Origin: Clostridia bacterium
Lineage (GTDB): Bacteria > Bacillota_A > Clostridia > UMGS1883 > HGM11501
Direction: 5' to 3'
Assembly: GCA_017536285.1 (NCBI GenBank)
Contig: JAFXHP010000055.1
Location: 1-7,966 of the forward strand
DNA length: 7,966 nt
The notes beneath the pieces are model-generated. The model searched no databases and was not told the origin of the DNA. It was given only the letters and a program-made list of their open reading frames with translations. Of the stretch, positions 1-6,011 are shown piece by piece. The position numbers and the translations under genes are program-made. The stretch's first letter is position 1. The number at the start of each line of letters is the position of its first letter.

Positions 1-30
1 TAAAGCATAAAAACAAAGTTTTTTCTCTAT

Positions 31-44
31 TATAATGCTATACT
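31..44 (+). promoter_or_regulatory. Candidate promoter of the FAD-oxidoreductase gene
   Basis: Two overlapping -10 candidates are visible: TATAAT at 31-36 and an extended form TGCTATACT at 36-44. Neither has a good TTGACA-like -35 element at the right distance, so the extended -10 is the more plausible choice. The leader to the ATG at 86 would be about 35 nt and ends in the ribosome binding site AAGAAGGGTG (about 72-81). This is an inference from sequence pattern only. Confidence 0.4.
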
Positions 45-85
45 GAATTTAAGTCAAGAAAAATTAATCGAAAGAAGGGTGTTTT

Positions 86-2311
86 ATGGAAAGTATATGG
101 ATTGATGCAGTAGAATTTAATACAAAAGGTGGATGGAAAAAAGAAAGCCAGTTTGTAAGGGAAATGGGAAGCTCATACCTTGTTGCAAATGACGTTCCGG
201 GAACTCCCGCTTCAGATGCGGAAACCGAAATTACAGTTAACGAAGAGGGCTGGTACAGAATTTTCGCCCGTACGAAAAACTGGAAATATCCCGAAGCACC
301 CGGTCAGTTTACCGTAAAGGTCGACGGGGAAGAGACGGCACACACTCTTGGTAAAATGCCCATTTTATATTGGTACTGGGATCTGGCGGGTGATGTTTAC
401 TTAAAAATCGGCAAACACAAAATCGCTCTTTCTGATAAAACCGGATGGCTTTCAAGATGCGCTGCTATAATCATAACAAACGATTTTGATTATACCCCTT
501 CTCCCGAGGAAAAAAGATGGCAGAAAGACAGAGCGGAAATGAAGGGCATATCATTAAAAACAAAGGATTACGGAAGCTTTGATTTTGCGGTTGTGGGTGC
601 AGGCCCCGGCGGTATTCCTGCGGCAATAAGTGCCGCGCGCCACGGACTTTCCGTTGCACTTATTTCAGGCCGTCCCACAATAGGCGGTAACGCCAGTGAC
701 GAAGGCTCCATCGGCTTGGACGGTGCAGGCTCCCATATCAAGGGCTATCACGAAACGGGAATTGCCAACGAGATAAAAAGAGTTTACGAGGAATTTCCCG
801 ATTTTACATATCAGTCCGCCCTTGAATACCTTGTGGGAAAGGAAAAAAACATTACCGTTTTCTTAAATGAAATCTGCATTGATGCAGAAAGTGAAAACGG
901 CATAATTAAAAACATAACTTTGGTTAATGCTGAAACTCTTGAAAGACATACCCTTTCTGCACCTTATTTCTGCGACTCTACGGGTGACGGATGGGTTGGT
1001 TATTTTGCAGGTGCGAAATACCGTGTGGGAAGAGAGGCAAAGCACGAGTACGACGAGAATTTTGCCCATGAAGCACCTGACCTTTTAACCATGAGCGGAT
1101 GTAACTGTGCTCCAGGTGTTGTAAGAAACTTTGCAGCAGAGGATACAGGCTCTCCCGTGGAATTCGTCGCTCCCGACTGGGCCATAAAGTTCCCGAAGGA
1201 GCTTTACAGAAAACCTCAGTATAAGCACACCACAGAGTGGTGGCTTGAAAACTCCAACGATTATGACGATTTGTGGGACAGCGAATTTACCCGTGATGCA
1301 ATGGTGCGTCTTGGTATAGGCTATTTTGACTGGAGAAAAAATCTCTACGAAGAAAAAGAAATTTTCGCAAATTATCGTCTTACCGAACTTGCCCTTCACT
1401 TATCAAAGCGTGAAAACCGCCGTATCATAGGTGACTATGTTTTAAGCCAGAAGGACTATACCGAGCAGACCGAGTTTCCCGATGCCATAGGCTATCACGG
1501 CTGGGGAATTGACATACACCACGTTAAAGGTATATTCTCAGGGGCAGAGGGTGCGTTTGACAGAGATAAGGGCGTTGGCGTTCCGCCAAGTCCCATCCCT
1601 TACAGGTGTCTTTATTCTATTAATATCAGAAATCTTTTCACCGCATCACGCTGCAGCTCATTTACCCATATGGCATTGGGCTCAACAAGAGTAGAATCCA
1701 CCCTTGCGCTGTGCGGGCAGGCAGTTGGAGCAGCGGCATATCTTTGCAAAAAGTATGAGGTATTGCCGAGGGATATTTACCTTTCCCATATAAAGGAATT
1801 ACAGCAGACATTAATATGCGATGACCAGACGATTTTGGGAGTTAAGGGTGAGGATGAAGCGGACAAGGCAAGATGTGCAACTGTTACAGCAACCAGTTTT
1901 GATAAAGAAGAGGCGGCTTTCCCCGAAAATGTTATAAACGGAGAAATCCGCTCAATCGAAAAAAATAACGCCTGGATTTCGGACAAGGCAAAGGGGCTTC
2001 CTCAGAGTATTACCCTTGAATTGCCGAAGGACGAGGAAATATCCGAAATTCACATTACTGCAGATACGGACCTTACACTTCCCAGGCACTCCTACTGGCC
2101 CGTTGAAGTACCCTTCCTTCACACCTTAAAGGATGCGGACATTGAAATCCTTAAAGACGGTGAATGGAAAAAGATAGGCGAAATAAGAGGAAACTTTATA
2201 AGAAAAAATAAGATTGTCTTTGCACCTGAAATTGCTAAGGCGGTAAGAGTAACTGTTCTTTCTGCAAGTGGGGAAGATGTGGCAAAGATAAACGAAATAA
2301 GAATTTATTAA
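86..2311 (+). CDS. FAD-dependent oxidoreductase (FAD_oxidored family) with N- and C-terminal beta-sandwich-like domains
   Basis: Residues 164-570 form an FAD_oxidored-type (PF12831-like) flavoprotein core. It has the dinucleotide-binding GAGPGG at 171-176, the IGGNASDEG flavin-contact stretch near 199-207, the DSTGDGWVGYFAGA block at 297-310, and a C-terminal FAD block at 516-555 (NLFTASRCSSFTH...STRVESTLALCGQAVGAAA). Residues 1-140 are rich in aromatic and beta-strand pattern and look like a carbohydrate-binding or golvesin-like sandwich. Residues about 600-741 resemble a discoidin (F5/8 type C) jelly roll. No signal peptide or membrane segment is visible, so the protein is probably cytoplasmic. 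The ATG at 86 is preceded by a good ribosome binding site. The gene appears monocistronic, with a terminator directly after the stop. Relatives of this architecture are common in glycan-degrading bacteria, but the substrate is not known. A role in oxidising a sugar or glycoside is inferred from the domains and the neighbouring amino-sugar genes. Confidence 0.85.
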   Translation: MESIWIDAVEFNTKGGWKKESQFVREMGSSYLVANDVPGTPASDAETEITVNEEGWYRIFARTKNWKYPEAPGQFTVKVDGEETAHTLGKMPILYWYWDLAGDVYLKIGKHKIALSDKTGWLSRCAAIIITNDFDYTPSPEEKRWQKDRAEMKGISLKTKDYGSFDFAVVGAGPGGIPAAISAARHGLSVALISGRPTIGGNASDEGSIGLDGAGSHIKGYHETGIANEIKRVYEEFPDFTYQSALEYLVGKEKNITVFLNEICIDAESENGIIKNITLVNAETLERHTLSAPYFCDSTGDGWVGYFAGAKYRVGREAKHEYDENFAHEAPDLLTMSGCNCAPGVVRNFAAEDTGSPVEFVAPDWAIKFPKELYRKPQYKHTTEWWLENSNDYDDLWDSEFTRDAMVRLGIGYFDWRKNLYEEKEIFANYRLTELALHLSKRENRRIIGDYVLSQKDYTEQTEFPDAIGYHGWGIDIHHVKGIFSGAEGAFDRDKGVGVPPSPIPYRCLYSINIRNLFTASRCSSFTHMALGSTRVESTLALCGQAVGAAAYLCKKYEVLPRDIYLSHIKELQQTLICDDQTILGVKGEDEADKARCATVTATSFDKEEAAFPENVINGEIRSIEKNNAWISDKAKGLPQSITLELPKDEEISEIHITADTDLTLPRHSYWPVEVPFLHTLKDADIEILKDGEWKKIGEIRGNFIRKNKIVFAPEIAKAVRVTVLSASGEDVAKINEIRIY

Positions 2312-2315
2312 TAAT

Positions 2316-2344
2316 AAAAAAGTCAGGCACTGCCTGACTTTTTT
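2316..2344 (+). terminator. Rho-independent terminator after the FAD-oxidoreductase gene
   Basis: A perfect 7-bp GC-rich stem, GTCAGGC (2322-2328) with GCCTGAC (2332-2338), encloses a 3-nt loop ACT. An A-run precedes it and a run of six T (2339-2344) follows. The hairpin begins about 10 nt after the stop codon. The A-run on the other side would let it work on the minus strand too, but nothing is transcribed towards it there. Confidence 0.92.
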
Positions 2345-2345
2345 A

Positions 2346-2373
2346 TTGCAATTTATACGTATTGTGCTATAAT
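2346..2373 (+). promoter_or_regulatory. Promoter of the deacetylase-DUF1653 unit (TTGCAA-N16-TATAAT)
   Basis: The -35 element TTGCAA (2346-2351) starts one base after the T-tract of the preceding terminator. A perfect TATAAT lies at 2368-2373 with a 16-nt spacer. Transcription would begin near 2380, giving a leader of roughly 15 nt before the GTG start. The -35 sits inside the palindrome ATTGCAAT (2345-2352). The same TTGCAA is used as the -35 of the two GH109-like genes on the other strand. Confidence 0.7.
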
Positions 2374-2380
2374 TAATAAA

Positions 2381-2389
2381 AAGGGGGAA
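2381..2389 (+). promoter_or_regulatory. Ribosome binding site that decides the GTG start
   Basis: The purine stretch AAGGGGGAA ends about 5 nt before GTG at 2395, with the G-run 7 nt away. The first downstream ATG (2410) has only GACGGAAAA before it at poor spacing. The GTG is therefore the better start for the deacetylase-like gene, giving 230 residues beginning M-F-D-G-K. Confidence 0.7.
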
Positions 2390-2394
2390 TAACA

Positions 2395-3087
2395 GTGTTT
2401 GACGGAAAAATGAAAGCGTTAACCTTCAGTTATGATGACGGCGTTACTCAGGACATACGTCTCGTTGAAATTTTCAACAAATACAACTTGAAGTGTACCT
2501 TTAACTTAAATTCCAACTGTCTGGGAATGGAAGGAAGGCTCGAACGCCCGGAATATAATGTAAATCACACCAAGGTGGAGCCGGAGGATGTATGTCACAT
2601 CTATTCGGGGCACGAGGTGGCAGTTCATACTCTTACACATCCGAATTTGACCATTCTCTCCGATGATGAAGTAATCCGCCAGGTTGAAGAGGACAGAGTG
2701 AAGCTTTCTTATCTTTGTGGCTACGAAGTGGTTGGTATGGCATATCCGGGTGGTCACTTTGATGATCGAGTGGTTTCTTTAATTGAAAATCACACGGGAG
2801 TTAAGTATTCAAGAGAGGTAAAAAGGACAAAAAGCTTTGAGCCCTTTTTAGACCTTTACCGCTATAAGGGAACGCTTTATCATCACGTTGACTGGGATGA
2901 ACTTTTTTCTATGGGCGAGGAATTTATAAACTTAAAGGCGGATACCCCGAAGGTATTTTACATCTGGGGACACGCCTATGAATTTGACATTCATCCCGAA
3001 AGATGGGAGCAGTTTGACGAGTTCTGCCGTATGATTTCAGGTAAGAGCGACATTTTCTACGGCACAAACAAAGAAATTCTTCTGTGA
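2395..3087 (+). CDS. Polysaccharide deacetylase-like protein (NodB fold, CE4-type), cytoplasmic
   Basis: This 230-residue protein keeps the order of NodB/CE4 motifs. Motif 1 is SYDDG (12-16, D14 as likely catalytic base and D15 as likely metal ligand). Motif 2 is HTLTHP (78-83, H78 and H82 as metal ligands). A degenerate motif 3 is AYPGG (116-120), and WGHAYEF (191-197, H193) takes the place of the usual LxH motif. CE4 enzymes are metal-dependent hydrolases that remove N- or O-acetyl groups from sugars. There is no signal peptide and no membrane anchor, unlike peptidoglycan or chitin deacetylases, so a small intracellular acetylated saccharide is the likelier substrate. The ORF starts with GTG behind a strong ribosome binding site and has its own promoter. 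The DUF1653 gene follows 7 nt after the stop. The fold assignment is firm; the substrate is unknown. Confidence 0.85.
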   Translation: MFDGKMKALTFSYDDGVTQDIRLVEIFNKYNLKCTFNLNSNCLGMEGRLERPEYNVNHTKVEPEDVCHIYSGHEVAVHTLTHPNLTILSDDEVIRQVEEDRVKLSYLCGYEVVGMAYPGGHFDDRVVSLIENHTGVKYSREVKRTKSFEPFLDLYRYKGTLYHHVDWDELFSMGEEFINLKADTPKVFYIWGHAYEFDIHPERWEQFDEFCRMISGKSDIFYGTNKEILL

Positions 3088-3094
3088 GGTTACT

Positions 3095-3304
3095 ATGGAA
3101 ATAAAAAAAGGAATATATAAACACTTCAAAGGAAATATGTATGAAGTTCTTGGAATGGCACTTCATTCCGAAACGGTAGAGGAAATGGTTATATATAAGG
3201 CACTCTACGGCGAAGGGAATACCTGGGTGCGTCCTGCATCCATGTGGGATGAAGAAGTGGAATATGAAGGCAGAAAAGTAAAGAGATTTGAGTTTATCGG
3301 ATAA
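3095..3304 (+). CDS. DUF1653 family small protein
   Basis: This 69-residue protein matches the DUF1653 pattern over its whole length: GIYKHFKGNMYEVLG (6-20), the A-x-HSET stretch (22-27), YKALYG (34-39) and WVRPASMW (44-51). The family comprises short, widespread bacterial proteins of unknown function, probably a small beta-barrel, sometimes fused to other domains. The ATG is preceded by GAGGT (3086-3090), which overlaps the TGA stop of the deacetylase-like gene by two bases. Only 7 nt separate the genes, so translation is probably coupled. A bidirectional terminator follows about 20 nt after the stop. No function is proposed; the operon position gives only a loose link to sugar metabolism. 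Confidence 0.9.
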   Translation: MEIKKGIYKHFKGNMYEVLGMALHSETVEEMVIYKALYGEGNTWVRPASMWDEEVEYEGRKVKRFEFIG

Positions 3305-3321
3305 TAGTTAAGTGTTATCGC

Positions 3322-3361
3322 AAAAAAAGAGAATGAGCGTTCTAAGCTCATTCTCTTTTTT
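3322..3361. terminator. Bidirectional rho-independent terminator between convergent units
   Basis: A perfect 10-bp stem, GAGAATGAGC (3329-3338) with GCTCATTCTC (3346-3355), encloses a 7-nt loop. Seven A (3322-3328) lie on one side and six T (3356-3361) on the other, so the pairing extends further. Read on the plus strand it ends the deacetylase-DUF1653 unit. Read on the minus strand, starting about 12 nt after the stop of the second GH109-like gene, it ends that unit. Confidence 0.95.
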
Positions 3362-3373
3362 ATAGGGAAAACT

Positions 3374-4606
3374 TTATCTTTTTCTTCTTATTGTGTACTT
3401 GTGGTCCTCACCGTGTACTCTCTTTAACCATTCACCGTTTGTAAAGTCGGGAATGCCAACTGCGTGACCTGTTGCAATGGATTCTTCGGAAAGTGCGGAT
3501 ATGCACATTACGGAAGCAGCATCGTAAACGTCAATGGGGCTTTCCCATCCGTTCTGAACACAGTTTACGAATGCGGAGAATACAAGACCGTCAATTCCGC
3601 CGTGACCGCCTGAAATGTTTGCAGGATCCTGCCAGAGGGGATGGTCGCCTTCGCCCTGATACTGTTCAGCGTTTTTCAAAAGTCCCTTTGAACCCCATTC
3701 AAACTTGTGATGTTCGGGGTTGTTGTCAAAGTAGAACAAGTCACCGTTTTCGGTGTAATAAGCCTTTGTTCCGTGAACGGAGAAGTCTCTCGAATAGCAA
3801 CGGGGAAGAGTTGTTTCAAGGTTAAGTGTAATTGTTTCACCGTGAGCACACTTGATAATTGTTGTAACAACGTCGCCCTGCATAACATCGTGACCGATAA
3901 TAGAATCAGCACCGTGACCGGTTTCTTCGGAATAAGCACGAAGACCTTTAGCGCAGGATGCAACGGAAACAAGGCTTACCATACGGTTTCCGTCGTTAAC
4001 ACCTAAAATTTTGCAGATGGGAAGAAGTTCGTGTGTGGGGTAGTTATCGCAGTTACGGTTAAGGTAGTTACGAAGACGATAATGACCAAGCTCCTTACCT
4101 CTTGAAATTTCGTTACGAAGGTCGTGACGGTAACCGCCTTCGCAGTGAACAACTTCACCGAAAAGTCCCTTGTTAACCATATCAAGAAGCATAAGCTCAC
4201 GACGGCCGTAGCAGCAGTTTTCCATCATCATAAAGAAGGTGCCTGTTTCTTCCTGGGTATGTACAAGTCTGAAGCATTCGTCAACGGAGTAAGCACCGCC
4301 AACCTCCATTGCTGTGGGCTTTCCTGCCTTCATTGCATCAATTGCAATTGTTGCGTGGGATTCCCATGCGGAAGCAATCATAACTGCCTCAACTTCGGGA
4401 TCGTTTAATATTTCGTGATAGTCTGTGGTAGACTTAGGAACGGGACGATTTCTTTCAGTAAGAATTCTCTCCATTTTTTCTATCTTCTTAGGATCGATGT
4501 CGCACATTGCAACAATTTCAACATCGTCACGTCCGGGTAAGTTGTGTCCAACCCATCCTTCGCCTCGGAGACCAAGTCCGATAAAACCAAGCTTTAATTT
4601 AGCCAT
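3374..4606 (-). CDS. Gfo/Idh/MocA oxidoreductase, GH109-like (putative NAD-dependent glycosidase), paralogue 2
   Basis: This is a 410-residue protein. An N-terminal Rossmann domain carries GFIGLGLRG (7-15) and CDID (35-38) for NAD binding. The usual EKP-type position reads EVGGAYS (101-107). The C-terminal half matches my recollection of GH109: MMENCCYGRRELM (127-139), GGYRHDLR (157-164), NYPTH (188-192), TTLPRCYSRD (265-274), GGHGGIDG (333-340), DVYDAAS (359-365) and IPDFTNGEW (385-393). GH109 enzymes cleave alpha-GalNAc by transient C3 oxidation, elimination and re-reduction with bound NAD. The known ones are mostly exported; this one has no signal peptide. It is clearly paralogous to the gene upstream, most different around residues 300-332, which may alter specificity. 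Its promoter and possible operator lie at 4624-4676, and its ribosome binding site AAAGGA is at 4621-4616. A plain sugar dehydrogenase is the alternative. Confidence 0.85.
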   Translation of the reverse strand: MAKLKLGFIGLGLRGEGWVGHNLPGRDDVEIVAMCDIDPKKIEKMERILTERNRPVPKSTTDYHEILNDPEVEAVMIASAWESHATIAIDAMKAGKPTAMEVGGAYSVDECFRLVHTQEETGTFFMMMENCCYGRRELMLLDMVNKGLFGEVVHCEGGYRHDLRNEISRGKELGHYRLRNYLNRNCDNYPTHELLPICKILGVNDGNRMVSLVSVASCAKGLRAYSEETGHGADSIIGHDVMQGDVVTTIIKCAHGETITLNLETTLPRCYSRDFSVHGTKAYYTENGDLFYFDNNPEHHKFEWGSKGLLKNAEQYQGEGDHPLWQDPANISGGHGGIDGLVFSAFVNCVQNGWESPIDVYDAASVMCISALSEESIATGHAVGIPDFTNGEWLKRVHGEDHKYTIRRKR

Positions 4607-4623
4607 TTATATCAATCCTTTCA

Positions 4624-4641
4624 TGTAAACTATGATTTACA
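4624..4641. promoter_or_regulatory. Inverted repeat TGTAAA-N6-TTTACA, candidate operator
   Basis: Two perfect 6-bp arms, TGTAAA (4624-4629) and TTTACA (4636-4641), are separated by 6 nt. They lie just downstream of the -10 element of the second GH109-like gene, across the expected transcription start and leader. The placement suits a repressor site. The spacing does not match a standard 14-bp cre site and the centre is not CG, so no regulator is assigned. No second clear copy was seen in the window. Confidence 0.35.
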
Positions 4642-4647
4642 AATCCT

Positions 4648-4676
4648 ATTATATATGATAAATTTCTTTATTGCAA
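4648..4676 (-). promoter_or_regulatory. Promoter of the second GH109-like gene (TTGCAA-N17-TATAAT)
   Basis: On the minus strand, TTGCAA (4676-4671) and a perfect TATAAT (4653-4648) are separated by the ideal 17 nt. Transcription would start near 4641, leaving a leader of about 35 nt to the ATG at 4606. The -35 is within the palindrome TATTGCAATA (4669-4678). No convincing terminator separates this promoter from the gene upstream, so the gene may also be reached by read-through. Confidence 0.75.
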
Positions 4677-4714
4677 TACGAAATCGGATAAAAACCTACG
4701 ATTTTGGCTACTTT

Positions 4715-5935
4715 TTATAAACTGTAAAGCGTTTTTTCTTTTTCTTTACGGCAAAGCCATATGCCGTTTGTAAAGTCGGGGATGACGACAGGCATACCCG
4801 TTGCGATGGATTCATCCGAAAGTGCGGTAATGCACATTGCAGATGCCGCATCGTAAACGTCAACGGGGCTTTCCCATCCGTTTTTGACAGACTGGGCAAA
4901 GGCGGATAAAACAAGACCGTCCATACCGCCGTGACCGCCTGAAAGGCCTTCCTTAAGTGTCTTTTTCCAGAGGGGATGGTCATATTCTTCGTAGAAACTT
5001 TCTATATTGCCGTAAAAATCCTTATGTGCTTCGGATTTGTGATGCTCCGGGATGTTATCGAAATAGAACGAATCTCCGTTTTCCGTAAATATTCCCTTTG
5101 TTCCGTGAACGGAAAGATCACGGCTGTAAAAACGGGGAAGGGTTGTTTCAAGGTTAAGATGTATTGTTTCACCGTGGGCACACTTTATAATTGTTGTAAC
5201 AACGTCGCCGTGCACAGCACCGTAAGGAAGAATATCTTCTGTGCCAAAACCAGTTTCTTTTGAATAATGCATAAGCCCCTTGGCAGGAGATGCGGCAGAA
5301 TAAAGACTTACCATACGGTTGCCGTTATTTATGTCCAAAAGCTTGAATATGGGGATAAGTGCGTGGGTGGGGTAAGTATCGCAGTTGCGGTTTAAGTAGT
5401 TGCGGAGGCGGTAATGCTTAAGCTCCCTTCCTCTTGCAAGGGAATTACGAAGGTCGTGACAGTACCCGCCGGAGCAATGAACAATATCTCCGAAAAGGTT
5501 TTGCCTTGCCATATTAAGAAGCATCATTTCAGTTCTGCCGTAGCAGCAGTTTTCCAGCATCATAAAAAATGTGCCTGTTTCTTCCCATGTATGTACCAAT
5601 CTGAAGCAGTCATTTACGCTGTATGCACCGCCTACTTCGAGTCCGACGGGCATACCTGCCTTCATACACTCTATGGCGATGGGAATGTGTGATTCCCAGT
5701 CGGTTGAAATTATAACCGCATCGGTATCAGAGTCCTTTAATATATCGTGGTAATCCGTGGTTGCCTTCGGGTTAAAACCCTTTGCGGCTATTTTTGCCGA
5801 GGCGGCTTCAAGCTTTTCAGAATCAATGTCGCATATCCAGCGAAGGGAAACATCCTCACGGGCAAGTATGCATCCGTGAAGCCAGTAGTCACCACGCCTT
5901 CCCATTCCGATAAATCCGATTTTAAATTTATCCAT
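4715..5935 (-). CDS. Gfo/Idh/MocA oxidoreductase, GH109-like (putative NAD-dependent glycosidase), paralogue 1
   Basis: This is a 406-residue cytoplasmic protein with the same layout as the gene that follows it: GFIGMGRRG (7-15) and CDID (35-38) in the Rossmann domain, EVGGAYS (100-106), MMLENCCYGR (125-134), GGYCHDLR (156-163), TYPTH (187-191), TTLPRFYSRD (264-273), GGHGGMDG (333-340), DVYDAAS (359-365) and IPDFTNGIW (385-393). In GH109 the Glu of the EN block, the Tyr of the HDLR block and the Tyr/His of YPTH lie around the sugar; all are present (E128, Y158, Y188, H191). The expected reaction is NAD-assisted hydrolysis of a GalNAc-type glycoside, by family analogy only. It has its own promoter (5966-5994) and ribosome binding site AAAGGG (5950-5945). 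It lies 76 nt downstream of the nagB-like gene, without an intervening terminator. Confidence 0.85.
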   Translation of the reverse strand: MDKFKIGFIGMGRRGDYWLHGCILAREDVSLRWICDIDSEKLEAASAKIAAKGFNPKATTDYHDILKDSDTDAVIISTDWESHIPIAIECMKAGMPVGLEVGGAYSVNDCFRLVHTWEETGTFFMMLENCCYGRTEMMLLNMARQNLFGDIVHCSGGYCHDLRNSLARGRELKHYRLRNYLNRNCDTYPTHALIPIFKLLDINNGNRMVSLYSAASPAKGLMHYSKETGFGTEDILPYGAVHGDVVTTIIKCAHGETIHLNLETTLPRFYSRDLSVHGTKGIFTENGDSFYFDNIPEHHKSEAHKDFYGNIESFYEEYDHPLWKKTLKEGLSGGHGGMDGLVLSAFAQSVKNGWESPVDVYDAASAMCITALSDESIATGMPVVIPDFTNGIWLCRKEKEKTLYSL

Positions 5936-5965
5936 GAATAACAGCCCTTTCGTACCTTTTTATTA

Positions 5966-5994
5966 ATTATAGGTTAAAGGCATAAAGTTTGCAA
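5966..5994 (-). promoter_or_regulatory. Promoter of the first GH109-like gene (TTGCAA-N17-TATAAT)
   Basis: On the minus strand, TTGCAA (5994-5989), a 17-nt spacer and a perfect TATAAT (5971-5966) are followed by a leader of about 25 nt with AAAGGG and the ATG at 5935. The -35/-10 pair and spacing are identical to those of the second paralogue. It lies in the short gap after the nagB-like stop codon, so it acts as an internal promoter of the larger minus-strand cluster. Confidence 0.75.
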
Positions 5995-6011
5995 CAGTAA
6001 AAATTCGTGTT

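Noticed and set aside
9..23. Hairpin-like AAAAAC-AAA-GTTTTT at the left end, possible terminator of an upstream gene
   Set aside because: The stem has a single GC pair and is too weak to call a terminator.
3861..3871. Perfect palindrome GTTGTAACAAC, repeated at 5193-5203 in the other paralogue
   Set aside because: Both copies encode the same conserved Val-Val-Thr-Thr-Ile stretch, so shared coding ancestry explains them.
3676..4006. Overlapping open frames on both strands inside the GH109-like genes (also near 4976-5263 and 5414-5692)
   Set aside because: They lie within strongly recognisable coding sequence, have no ribosome binding sites or recognisable motifs, and recur in both paralogues as a result of shared codons.
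4682..4705. Possible terminator after paralogue 1 (AAATCG with CGATTT)
   Set aside because: The stem is only 6 bp with a long loop and no U-tract follows on the minus strand.
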